Source: Arenicellaceae bacterium (GTDB lineage Bacteria > Pseudomonadota > Gammaproteobacteria > Arenicellales > Arenicellaceae). Taken from it: 64,000 bases of DNA. The notes under the pieces were generated by a model. It saw only the letters and a list, made by a program, of their open reading frames with translations, searched no databases and was not told where the DNA came from. Positions 8,332-16,674 of this stretch are shown piece after piece. The stretch spans positions 1-64,000 of the forward strand of contig JAQWNC010000030.1 in NCBI GenBank assembly GCA_029246505.1, in the 5' to 3' direction. The translations under genes and the position numbers were made by a program. Within the stretch, counting starts at the first letter, position 1. Each line of letters starts with the position of its first letter.

Positions 8332-10159
8332 TACTTGAGCTATTGGAGCTAATATTTTTGGGGTTACTTTCAGGGCTAGAATTACCGGGTTTAGCACGCT
8401 GCTGATAGTTAAAGAACCATCGAATACCCGGGATAGCGCTGCGGTCAGGTTTCAAGATTTGATCTAGCAGGTCTACGTCTTCACATAAGCGTAGGCTGTT
8501 TCGTCGAGCTTTGCCAGTGCCACAGAACAAGAATTGTTGATTGGGTAGCACCTGATCGGTTAGCTCGGGAAGTAATTTTGTGTTGCCGTCCTCGACAAGT
8601 AATAGTGGTATTGCCTGCTTGTCCTTTGTATTCGGCTGCTGGATAAGGTCCCTGATTGTGATTACAGAGTTTTTCGCCAACATTTGACTAATTGCCGGGG
8701 TTTGGTCAGAGCTAATGGAGTATCGCCAACTAACTGGTTTACTCCCGCCGGTATTGGACCGAATAGAGCTCATTAGATTTTCTATGGTTTTTTTTGGTAA
8801 TTGGTGAGCCAGGCGAAGGAATTGTGTTACCAGGGGTCGGTCTACGATCGCGAGGATGCGGTCGGCTAGAGCTTCATTTCGTCGTATTACCAGGTCCAGC
8901 TCGGCCGCCCTAAACAAAACATCATTAGAAAAAGAGTTTAAACGAGCGATGGTAAACAAGTCCCTGCGCAACTCCTTTGCGGTCATCACGATAGAAAGAT
9001 TATCCGAATCGTCTGAAGTTGCAGCTACAATTCCGCTAGCGGTAGCCAAGTCTGCTTTGATTAGAGTGTCAGCTTCTGTGCCTCGCCCAACAACGCAAGA
9101 CCGGGGTGCCTGATGGCTTTTCGGCTCAGGATCTACTACCGTGACCTCAATTTTTCGTTTTTTAAGTATAGTTTCCAGAGATTTACCGAGTCGACCATAT
9201 CCGCAGATAATCCAGTGTCCGGCAGGGGGGGCTTTATCTTCACTGAGCGATTTTTCGCCGTTATCGGTTAGCCAGCGGCTGAGGGTATACAACTGGTGGT
9301 CATGGATCGCGAGCCCAAACTGATTAGCGAAGGTTTGAAATGGGTTTAACACGACATTGGTGCCGAACGACTTCATATTGCGAGTCGCATCTTCGCTTTC
9401 GGAGCGACAAATGACGGTTAGATTTGGATTGTCCTGCAATTGATTTGCCACCACAGCTACTTTTAAGTTGGCGTTATCGTCGCTAGCCAGAGAGATAACG
9501 CCTGCGCAATCTTTGTGTGCAATTCCTGCTGCAACCAGGTTTTCGGGAATAGTCATATCAGCTAACAGTGCCGGCACACTGCCACCATAGTCTACAAGTT
9601 CAAGCGCATCTAATGCGCTTTGCTTAGAGTCGATAACTACAACATTGATATTGTTATCTATCAGGCGCTCCATTAAGGCGTGCCCGGTAGTGCCAAGCCC
9701 GCAAATGATCCAAAAATGCTCGCGCTGTCGTTTAACTTTATTTCGAAATCCCTGAAATGTGATTGCGCGTTTGAAAGCAGGGTCTTGAAATAATGTTAGC
9801 AGGGAGCCTATTGTGTATAACCAAGCGATGACTGATGTATAAATACCTACCAAAACCCAAACACGCTGTGGATCGGTGAACGGGTATGGGATTTCCCCAA
9901 ACCCAATGGTTGAACCCATAAAACTCACGAAATAGAAAGCGTGAAAAAAACTTAAATAGTGCAAATTACCCTGATCATCCTGTCCAGGGACCAGTGTTAG
10001 CCCAAGGGTCGCAAGCGCATACACTAATATTAGTATTATTAACGGCAGGCGCATGCGCCGTAGAAAAATAAAAATTACACTAGTCATTAGGTGTTGTTTG
10101 GAGTATTTAAGTGAAGGCGTGACTGAGAATGTAGGTGGTGTGCAAAGCTGGCGCGCCAC
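8318..10159 (-). CDS. Potassium channel protein with two TrkA-N (RCK) domains
   Basis: The 613-residue protein has an N-terminal pore module: TM1 (LPLIILILVYALATLGLTLV), a pore loop with the filter STIGFGEIPYP, and TM2 (VLVGIYTSVIAWLYTIGSLL). Two cytoplasmic NAD-binding domains follow (WIICGLGTTGHALMERLIDN near 150 and WIICGYGRLGKSLETILKK near 315), then a TrkA-C-like tail. The filter TIGFGE differs from the common TVGYGD but keeps the TxGxG core. The start is uncertain. The GTG at 10159 overlaps the upstream stop by one base, while an ATG 24 codons later (10087) begins a sequence more like family N-termini. It is coupled to the small membrane gene upstream. Probable role: ligand-gated K+ flux. 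Confidence 0.88.
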   Translation of the reverse strand: MARQLCTPPTFSVTPSLKYSKQHLMTSVIFIFLRRMRLPLIILILVYALATLGLTLVPGQDDQGNLHYLSFFHAFYFVSFMGSTIGFGEIPYPFTDPQRVWVLVGIYTSVIAWLYTIGSLLTLFQDPAFKRAITFQGFRNKVKRQREHFWIICGLGTTGHALMERLIDNNINVVVIDSKQSALDALELVDYGGSVPALLADMTIPENLVAAGIAHKDCAGVISLASDDNANLKVAVVANQLQDNPNLTVICRSESEDATRNMKSFGTNVVLNPFQTFANQFGLAIHDHQLYTLSRWLTDNGEKSLSEDKAPPAGHWIICGYGRLGKSLETILKKRKIEVTVVDPEPKSHQAPRSCVVGRGTEADTLIKADLATASGIVAATSDDSDNLSIVMTAKELRRDLFTIARLNSFSNDVLFRAAELDLVIRRNEALADRILAIVDRPLVTQFLRLAHQLPKKTIENLMSSIRSNTGGSKPVSWRYSISSDQTPAISQMLAKNSVITIRDLIQQPNTKDKQAIPLLLVEDGNTKLLPELTDQVLPNQQFLFCGTGKARRNSLRLCEDVDLLDQILKPDRSAIPGIRWFFNYQQRAKPGNSSPESNPKNISSNSSSNENK

Positions 10160-10539
10160 TATCGTCTAAATAGTAATGTCTCAACTACAAGTAGAATAAC
10201 CGAGACTATATTTGCCACTAAGGCACCGCCTGACAATGACACAATGCTTGCCATTGTGCCCGGGCTTATGGAGCCATCGCTGGCGGTAGCTGAACCCCAT
10301 ACAACAACAGCAGCAATGAGTTGCAGGTCTGCTACCAAGCTGGATGCTACTAATATTGCCCCCATTTGGGATCGATCTCCAAACTTAAGAACCGTAGTGA
10401 TAAGGCTGATCACCAGTGCAGCGTAGAGCTCGTAATGGTGATGATGGGCTGGGTTGTCTATGTCGCCAACAAAAAATCCAAAGTTGACGGTTAGCGCGAG
10501 CAGAATAAAGAAACCAAAAACGACCTTTTCCAAGTTCAT
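10159..10539 (-). CDS. Small membrane protein, DUF6394-like, partner of the potassium channel
   Basis: The 126-residue protein has about four hydrophobic segments: residues 5-25, 40-55, 60-85 and 100-122. A histidine-rich loop (NPAHHHHYELYAA) follows the first, and KFGDRSQMGAILVASSLVADLQL lies in the centre. I recall similar small proteins encoded beside Kch-type channels in gammaproteobacteria under a DUF6394 label; this comes from memory. The stop overlaps the channel start, arguing for a shared transcript and possibly a complex. The biochemical function is unknown. Confidence 0.65.
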   Translation of the reverse strand: MNLEKVVFGFFILLALTVNFGFFVGDIDNPAHHHHYELYAALVISLITTVLKFGDRSQMGAILVASSLVADLQLIAAVVVWGSATASDGSISPGTMASIVSLSGGALVANIVSVILLVVETLLFRR

Positions 10540-10994
10540 AATAGTACTACCTGAGTATTAAATGCCTGATTGAACGCTACCGCGCGCATCGACTGGATTC
10601 AATGCATAATTTGCTAAATTCGTATTTATTACAGTCCTAGTTGCAGTTGCCGGTAGTCGACAAATAAGTATTAATTGCGCCGCCATTTTGGGGCCAACCT
10701 AAAGACCGATTAATTACAGACGGAGTAGCCACGTAAAGCCGCCTTATCGCTTAGTTCATTTAGCCATTTGGGTAAACCTCTTCTGGAGATGTTGTGTTTC
10801 CGCTAAAATCTGTTGGAGTTTTGGGTGAGGATTATGTTGGCTAAAAGCCAACTATGCCGGTTAGAATGGATGATAAGGTAATAATCAGCTGGCTAATAAT
10901 TGAAGATAAAAAAATCTCGGAGTGGTGTTGATTCCGCCGGGTACTAGACGGGGTTATCGAAATTAATCGGGGTGAAAGCGGGTACTACTATCTG
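10540..10994. other. Non-coding stretch upstream of the apbE remnant
   Basis: No gene is recognisable on either strand in these 455 bases. A hairpin GTTGGCT-AAA-AGCCAAC lies at 10836-10852 without a following T tract. Since decayed apbE and nqrM follow, this may be the eroded site of former nqr genes, but no NqrF-like segment could be read in any frame. Confidence 0.35.
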
Positions 10995-11671
10995 TTGTGT
11001 TTGAGTCTTATGGCTATGTCAGTGAATCTATTGAAAATTTCCGACAATAAAATACGCATTCGTTTAAGAGCTCTGGTGCGTATATTTATCACCCTCTCAT
11101 TAGCCGGATTACTAGCCTGTTCGCAGTCGAACGTTATTATTCATGCTAGTGAAACCATGGGTACCTATTATCGGGTGAGCTATTACGGCAATGGAGATTA
11201 TTCTTCACATATCCGAAACATACTCTCTGATGTTAATACTAGTATTTCCAGTTGGTTGCTGGATTTTGAAATAAACCGATTTAATTCCAAACCGATCGGC
11301 AGACCGATAAAGTTATCACGAGAATTGTGTGAAGTGGTTAGTTTTGCCCTGCAGTTGGGAGTATTGAGTGATGGTGCTTACGATATAAGCATTGGTAGAT
11401 TGGTTACAAATATGGGGTTTGCCCCGAAACTTGGCAGTCAAGCTAATAGCCATAGAGTTACTTCACTTAGCGTATTAAACGCAAATACTATGCAAGCGGA
11501 TGCTTGGGCTACTGCTTTGTTCGTGATGGGCGCAAAGCGATCTATGGACGCAGCAAACAGGTTAAAATGCCTGTTTACATGCTGCTAAGATCGGCACAAA
11601 ATGACGGCGTAAAAGTGGTGGGTACTAGTGCTGAACTGGCATTGATTGAGGTACTGGCGAACTCATATTAG
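10995..11671 (+). pseudogene. apbE: Decayed FAD:protein FMN transferase (ApbE)
   Basis: The N-terminal part reads as an ApbE lipoprotein: lipobox SLAGLLACS, then SETMGTYYRVSY and DVNTSISSWLLDFEINRFN. It jumps from SDGAYDISIGRLVTNMGF to a segment typical of the C-terminus (NANTMQADAWATALFVMGAK). About 100-150 residues of the flavin-binding middle are missing compared with the usual 330-350. Near 11567 the frame shifts; the continuation KMPVYMLLRSAQNDGVKVVG is in another frame and ends at TAG 11671. ApbE attaches FMN to Na+-NQR and RNF subunits. The start could be TTG 10995 or the ATG at 11010. The gene is almost certainly non-functional. Confidence 0.8.
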
Positions 11672-11800
11672 CATGATTATTTTGATTGATACTTACTTGG
11701 AAAATACGCTAAAAAACGATTGGGAAAACTACCAGGATTGCGGTTCGATATTTTGAACTCAGTTTTTTTGTTAATTGTGCGGTATAGGAATTATGATGTT

Positions 11801-12014
11801 ATGGGTTTATTCGTTGTTATATTCACAGTATCTGTTTTTACACTATCGGCGCTAGCAATTGGCGTTATTGTCGAAAGTAGACGCATAAAAGGAAGTAGAG
11901 TTGCTAGTATTGGTGGGCTTGTATGCATGTGAATTCTGCGAGTGTAGGTCTGAATGCAAGCGAAGCAGGCGAGCGGAACCTTTGCGGACTATGGGTAACT
12001 TCAAATCTATTTAG
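11801..12014 (+). pseudogene. nqrM: Decayed Na+-NQR maturation protein NqrM
   Basis: From the ATG at 11801 the frame encodes one membrane helix (LFVVIFTVSVFTLSALAIGVI) then RRIKGSRVASIGGL. This is the NqrM layout, in which the sequence after IKGS normally starts a cysteine-rich tail. Here the first cysteine reads arginine, and the frame stops at 11932. The cysteine-rich tail survives in the next frame as ACEFCECRSECKRS, ending at TAG 12014. NqrM delivers iron for the NqrD/NqrE cluster. It follows apbE as in intact nqrABCDEF-apbE-nqrM operons, which supports the identification of both remnants. Confidence 0.68.
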
Positions 12015-12093
12015 CAAGCACCTACTATAGTAAGATCAGGCTTATAACCTTTACTAGAGTTTTAAATTTTTGATAAAAGATGAGATTGTGTAA

Positions 12094-13035
12094 ATGAACG
12101 GCCCAGCGGATTACCCTGAAAACCGAACTGTCAGGGAGATAAATGGCAAACAGGAAGTTTATTACGATGGTTGTTGGATTCGTTGGTATGAACCGCCTGA
12201 AGATAACCTGTCGGAGAAAATGGCATTAATCGATTCGCTTACACGCCGGGCTTTTCACCACACCGAGGCCGGTATTAATACCCCTGGTGATAAACTTGAT
12301 CTGGCTCGATCCAGTTATGAAGAGGCCAAAAATTCTGAATGTAAACGAGTAAATGGTGCCATGCTGGCTGGGGCCTTGTTTAATCGGGCCACAGATATAT
12401 TCACTAGTGTTGTAGAACTTGAAGAAAAGGGTGTTCAAGTTAGCCAACAAAATGAGTTGATGCGCGTATGCGAGGATTGCCTACGCGAGGCCTTGGAGCT
12501 TGGCCGCTTGGTTCGACATTTCAGTGGTGAAGAGGGTGTTGATGAATTGTGGGGTGAGCCTTTCAAAGCATTCACGTTGCCAATGAAGGCATTTTTTGAA
12601 AGCCGCTATATTAAAGTAGCCCAAACGTTTCGTGATATCGATCAAATCGTAGCGGAGTTGAGCAATATATATATAGCATCTAATGATTTAAGCGGGTTAG
12701 TTGAACTGTTTAATGATTTAGCTCGAACAGGAAAGCTGGAGGCCGAAACCATGCGCTCTGACCCTGTGACGTTTCAAGTGTGGCCGCAGTATGTTGCTGC
12801 CAAACAGGCAATTGAAAATTATCGGCCGGCCTCTATGGAACTCGCCAATGGAAAGATGTTACGTAACCTTGAAGACGGGTTACGCTTGGCGCATAGGGGT
12901 AAAGAAATTATCGATTACATTGTTGGGGTTAGGGTGCCAATGTCTGCGACAACAAAAGATTTTTTGCTCAAGGCAGAGACATACAAACAAACAGGGTCTT
13001 TAGATAGTGGGTTTTCTTCGACCGGACGTTGCTAA
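12094..13035 (+). CDS. Uncharacterised 313-residue protein coupled to cysB
   Basis: I do not recognise a family. The protein is soluble, without a signal peptide or membrane helix. It is predicted mostly alpha-helical after a short N-terminal beta-like section (TVREINGKQEVYYDGCWIRW followed by YEPPEDNL). Three acidic/leucine-rich helical blocks follow (about 40-110, 115-190 and 200-300). Cysteines occur at CWIRW, NSECKR, RVCEDCLRE and the final residue. Its TAA overlaps the ATG of cysB as TAATG, so the two are probably cotranslated and it may act with CysB or sulfur control. The ATG follows a weak purine stretch. Codon use looks like its neighbours. Confidence 0.7.
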   Translation: MNGPADYPENRTVREINGKQEVYYDGCWIRWYEPPEDNLSEKMALIDSLTRRAFHHTEAGINTPGDKLDLARSSYEEAKNSECKRVNGAMLAGALFNRATDIFTSVVELEEKGVQVSQQNELMRVCEDCLREALELGRLVRHFSGEEGVDELWGEPFKAFTLPMKAFFESRYIKVAQTFRDIDQIVAELSNIYIASNDLSGLVELFNDLARTGKLEAETMRSDPVTFQVWPQYVAAKQAIENYRPASMELANGKMLRNLEDGLRLAHRGKEIIDYIVGVRVPMSATTKDFLLKAETYKQTGSLDSGFSSTGRC

Positions 13036-14015
13036 TGAAATTAAGACAGCTTCAATACGTTGTTGAGGTCGTTAACCAAGGGCTTAATATTACTAATGCA
13101 GCTGATAGCTTACACACTGCACAGCCCGGGATAAGTAATCAAATTAAAAGCCTGGAAGAAGAGTTAGGCGTTTCTTTATTTGAGCGCAACGGCAAGCACA
13201 TTACTCGCCTGACACGTTCTGGCGAAGCGCTTGTTGGTCACTTTAACCGTGTTTTGGATGAGGTTGAGGTAATAGAAAAAACTGCGGCTGATCATGCTGA
13301 CCCTGGTCGTGGCGGTTTAACGATTGCTACTACCCATACTCAGGCACGATATGTGCTACCAACAGTTATTTCTAGATTTGTTGAAAAATATCCCGACGTC
13401 ACGCTGCATATTCATCAGGGAACACCCACTCAAATAGCTGAAATGACTGCTGCCGGGGTTGCTGACGTAGCGATCGCGACCGAAGCATTGGAGCTTTTTG
13501 AAGGGCTGTGTTTGCTGCCTTGCTACCGTTGGAACCGTTGTATTATGACGCCCAAAGGACACCCCTTGGTTAAGGAAAAACTGCTGACCCTTGAGGCAGT
13601 ATGTCAATACCCGATTATTACCTATGTGTTCGGCGTAGCTGATCGATCTTTTATTAACCGGGCTTTTGTTGAGCGTGGGTTAGATTTTAATGTTGTGCTC
13701 ACTGCTGCTGATGCTGAAGTGATTAAAACTTATGTCCGCCATGGTTTAGGCATAGGCTTAGTTGCTCGTATGGCATACGATCGTGAGCAAGATCAAGACT
13801 TACAGGTATTGGATGCCGGGCACTTGTTTGAAGAGAGTGTGACTAGTCTGGCGATTCGCAAGAGCGTTGGTTTAAGGGATTATATGTTTGATTTTATAGA
13901 AATGTTCTCGCCACATTTAAACAGGGGAATAGTGGAAAAAGTCATGGCGGTAAGTGATACCAAGCTGCAACAATCTCTATACGAGGAGCACGTCGCAAAC
14001 ACTGAAACTCGTTAA
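13035..14015 (+). CDS. cysB: LysR-family regulator CysB
   Basis: From the ATG at 13035 the product is 326 residues, close to the E. coli CysB length. A TTG two codons earlier is less likely because the ATG overlaps the upstream stop. The N-terminal winged helix-turn-helix (MKLRQLQYVVEVVNQGLNIT, HTAQPGISNQIKSLEEELG) is followed by a substrate-binding domain with ATTHTQARYVLP and HQGTPTQIAEM, both typical of CysB/Cbl. It continues with YRWNRCIMTPKGHPL and HGLGIGLVARMAYD. CysB senses N-acetylserine and sulfide status and activates cysteine and sulfate-assimilation genes. Cbl is the nearest alternative. No sulfur gene is adjacent in this window. Confidence 0.93.
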   Translation: MKLRQLQYVVEVVNQGLNITNAADSLHTAQPGISNQIKSLEEELGVSLFERNGKHITRLTRSGEALVGHFNRVLDEVEVIEKTAADHADPGRGGLTIATTHTQARYVLPTVISRFVEKYPDVTLHIHQGTPTQIAEMTAAGVADVAIATEALELFEGLCLLPCYRWNRCIMTPKGHPLVKEKLLTLEAVCQYPIITYVFGVADRSFINRAFVERGLDFNVVLTAADAEVIKTYVRHGLGIGLVARMAYDREQDQDLQVLDAGHLFEESVTSLAIRKSVGLRDYMFDFIEMFSPHLNRGIVEKVMAVSDTKLQQSLYEEHVANTETR

Positions 14016-14399
14016 AATGGAGCATGTAAAAAAATGAGAAAGGATTAATGATTTTTATTTCGAAATTTAGCGATATTTTGTATAAACTTATTTCGAATTA
14101 GAGTCTTAAAAGTAATACATAATACTTTACTACTGAGATGTTCAGTAGCTTAGCGAAGTTTAAAGTTGAAATTTAGCCCTGATTTGAGCAGTGGATTTTT
14201 GCTTTTTAGCGGTATAAACACCCTGAAATATTCATTAAATTTTACTAAATGGTTTGTTTTGGCAATTAATAAATCGTAACGCTATGGAAAGCCAGTGGTA
14301 ACAGAAGTCCACCTATATTATATGGGTGTGGTCGATACCTTCAATACGATTGTTGGAAGTGCGACTAATATCTGATCCAAGCCTTAAGAGGATTCTTTC
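14016..14399. other. AT-rich non-coding region between cysB and the DegP gene
   Basis: There is no gene in these 384 bases. A direct repeat TTATTTCGAA occurs twice near 14055-14096. The DegP start is preceded by AAGAGGA. No sigma-E type promoter (GGAACTT/TCTRA) could be recognised, so heat or envelope-stress control is not supported by what I can see. Confidence 0.4.
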
Positions 14400-15884
14400 A
14401 TGTGGTTTTTAAAATCTCCCGTTGTGGCGCTGCTGGTTATTCTGGTGGCTTTTTCCTTCAGTCCAGCGTTTAATAAAATTGCCTTTTCGCAGTCGGCCAG
14501 CCCACAAGCTGAGAATTATTCTTTAGCGCCAGCTACTGGTTTTGCGGATTTAATTGAACAAGTTAGCCCGGCAGTGGTGCATGTAGGGATAAGTGGCAAA
14601 GTTAGTCGCGCACGACAAAGTGTTCCAGAATTTAAATTTCCTCCTGGCTCACCATTTGAAGATTTCTTTGAGCAATATAGGAATCAGCAACCGAGCCAAG
14701 AAGACGAAGATGAAAGCTTACGTCCACTAGGGATTGGCTCAGGCTTTATTATAAGCCCTGATGGTTATATAGTTACTAATCATCATGTGGTAAATAATGC
14801 CGATAAAATTACTATAACCATGACGGACGGTGAGGAGTTTGAGGCTAAATTGCAAGGTAGTGACGAAGCAACGGATCTGGCTTTATTGAAAATTGATTCG
14901 AATAAACCACTTCCGTTTGTTGCATGGGGTGACGTAAGTCGATCCCGAGTCGGTGATTGGGTGGTGGCGATTGGAAACCCATTTGGTTTGGGAGGAAGCG
15001 CATCTACAGGAATAATCTCAGCCATTGGTCGTGACATTCGTTCAGGCCGGTACGATGATTTTTTACAAATTGATGCAGCAATTAATCGAGGCAATTCTGG
15101 TGGGCCGCTATTCAACCTTGCGGGTGATGTGATCGGGATCAACAGTGCGATCTATTCTCCAACCGGCGGTAGCGTAGGTATTGGATTCTCCATACCGTCG
15201 GATATGGCTCAGAGCGTGATTGAGCAATTGAAGGAGTCGGGTACCGTCCAACGCGGTTGGTTAGGTGTACAAATTCAATCTCTGGATAATGAGCTTGCTA
15301 AAGGATTTGGTCGCGAGAATAATAGTGGTGCTCTGGTAGCTTCAATAATTGAGGATAGCCCTGCAGAAAAAGCCAAGTTTCAACCTGGGGATATTGTTAT
15401 TGAGTTTGACGGTAAAGTAGTAGATGAAATGCGAGATTTGCCCCGTATTGTTGCGGAGGCCGCGGCCGGCGATACAGTCGATGTGCTAATAATTCGGGAT
15501 GGAAAAGAGAAAACCCTATCGGTGCTAGTAGATCCTTACCCTGAAGAAGGTGCGGCGGTTGCTAAATTAGAACCAAGCAAACCCCAAGGTGATAATGCTA
15601 TCGGTGCAGAGATGGTCGCGCTTACCCGGAAATCAAGAGAAAAATATCAGGTTCCCGATAGTGCTCAGGGTGTTCTCGTGGTAGCAGTAGCTGATGGGTC
15701 GTTGGCAGCTAAGAATGGGATAGTTAAAGGTGACTTGATACAGCGGGTTGGTCGAAGAATAGCCTCCAGACCAGCTGATGTGCTAGACGCTGTTGATGAT
15801 GCGATTAACGCGAGTCGCGATACGGTAGTTTTCCTGTTTAGTCGCGGTGGTTCGAGTAGTTTCGTGCCATTTAAACTAAATTAG
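14400..15884 (+). CDS. mucD: Periplasmic serine protease DegP/MucD (HtrA family)
   Basis: The 494-residue HtrA protease has an N-terminal signal sequence (SPVVALLVILVAFSFSPAF, then SQSA). The trypsin-like domain carries H129 (NHHVVN), D159 (ATDLALLKI) and S233 (GNSGGPLF). Two PDZ domains follow, about 285-375 and 400-490 (RGWLGVQIQSLDNELAKGFG and QGVLVVAVADGSLAAKNGIV). A flexible loop rich in Q, E and D lies before the catalytic histidine. It degrades or refolds misfolded periplasmic proteins. Length and two PDZ domains fit DegP/DegQ/MucD rather than DegS. The Shine-Dalgarno AAGAGGA supports this ATG. A two-component system follows 94 bases downstream, plausibly under a related envelope-stress theme. 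Confidence 0.94.
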   Translation: MWFLKSPVVALLVILVAFSFSPAFNKIAFSQSASPQAENYSLAPATGFADLIEQVSPAVVHVGISGKVSRARQSVPEFKFPPGSPFEDFFEQYRNQQPSQEDEDESLRPLGIGSGFIISPDGYIVTNHHVVNNADKITITMTDGEEFEAKLQGSDEATDLALLKIDSNKPLPFVAWGDVSRSRVGDWVVAIGNPFGLGGSASTGIISAIGRDIRSGRYDDFLQIDAAINRGNSGGPLFNLAGDVIGINSAIYSPTGGSVGIGFSIPSDMAQSVIEQLKESGTVQRGWLGVQIQSLDNELAKGFGRENNSGALVASIIEDSPAEKAKFQPGDIVIEFDGKVVDEMRDLPRIVAEAAAGDTVDVLIIRDGKEKTLSVLVDPYPEEGAAVAKLEPSKPQGDNAIGAEMVALTRKSREKYQVPDSAQGVLVVAVADGSLAAKNGIVKGDLIQRVGRRIASRPADVLDAVDDAINASRDTVVFLFSRGGSSSFVPFKLN

Positions 15885-15978
15885 TAATAACAATTTGTGC
15901 ACTTTGTAGAGCATCTTTTTGCACTCTTGGTAGTGCTCAACTAAATAAACACATACACTGCAAACACTGGAAGCCGAT

Positions 15979-16674
15979 ATGAAACCACAATCAATGATAC
16001 AGCTGCTGGTTATTGAGGACGACCGCGAAACAGCGGCCTATATAAAAAAGGGCCTGACTGAATGCGGGCATGCAGTTGACCAGGCTGGAGATGGCAAGGA
16101 TGGTTTATTGCTGGCTGATTCAAACTCATATCAAGTTATTGTTGTTGACCGTATGTTGCCAAAAGTAGACGGCGTTACGTTAACCAAAACACTTCGTGGC
16201 AATGGGAATAGAACACCTATTTTGATGTTAAGTGCTTTAGGAGAAGTGGAAGATCGTGTTAAAGGATTGAAGGCTGGTGCTGATGACTATTTGGTCAAGC
16301 CATTTGCATTTTCTGAATTGCAAGCGCGTATAGAGGCTTTAGTCCGTCGTGCTGAACCAGAGTCTCCAGACACTGTATTAAACGTTGGCGATCTTTCTAT
16401 GGATTTATTGAAGCGCGAGGTGCGCAGAGGTGACGTTAAAATTGACCTTCAGCCACGTGAGTTTCGTCTGCTGGAATATTTGATGAGGCATAGTGGTCAA
16501 GTAGTGACTCGGACAATGTTGCTTGAAAAAGTATGGGATTATCATTTTGACCCCCAGACTAACGTTATCGACGTGCACGTCAGTCGCTTGCGCGGAAAAA
16601 TTGATAAAGAATTTGAGCAGCCGCTACTGCATACCGTCCGTGGTGCGGGGTATATGTTGAGTGAGCCGGACTAG
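15979..16674 (+). CDS. OmpR-family response regulator
   Basis: The 231-residue regulator has an N-terminal receiver with the acidic pair (VIEDDRE), phospho-acceptor D57 in VIVVDRMLPKVDG, the switch serine in LMLSALGE, and K in DDYLVKPFAF. The C-terminal winged-helix DNA-binding domain contains LQPREFRLLEYLMRHSGQVV and VIDVHVSRLRGKID. It resembles QseB/PmrA/CopR-type regulators. The signal is not deducible. It precedes its histidine kinase with a 14-base overlap, so the pair is expressed together. The start could be the ATG at 15979 or the one five codons later. Confidence 0.93.
   Translation: MKPQSMIQLLVIEDDRETAAYIKKGLTECGHAVDQAGDGKDGLLLADSNSYQVIVVDRMLPKVDGVTLTKTLRGNGNRTPILMLSALGEVEDRVKGLKAGADDYLVKPFAFSELQARIEALVRRAEPESPDTVLNVGDLSMDLLKREVRRGDVKIDLQPREFRLLEYLMRHSGQVVTRTMLLEKVWDYHFDPQTNVIDVHVSRLRGKIDKEFEQPLLHTVRGAGYMLSEPD

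Noticed and set aside
8332-8397. Longer MoaC with 22 extra N-terminal residues
   Set aside because: The extra residues do not match the family and the ATG at 8331 gives the standard length.
10700-10810. Minus-strand 30-codon open stretch (RRGLPKWLNELSDKAALRG)
   Set aside because: Interrupted by a stop, has no start codon, and matches no family I know.
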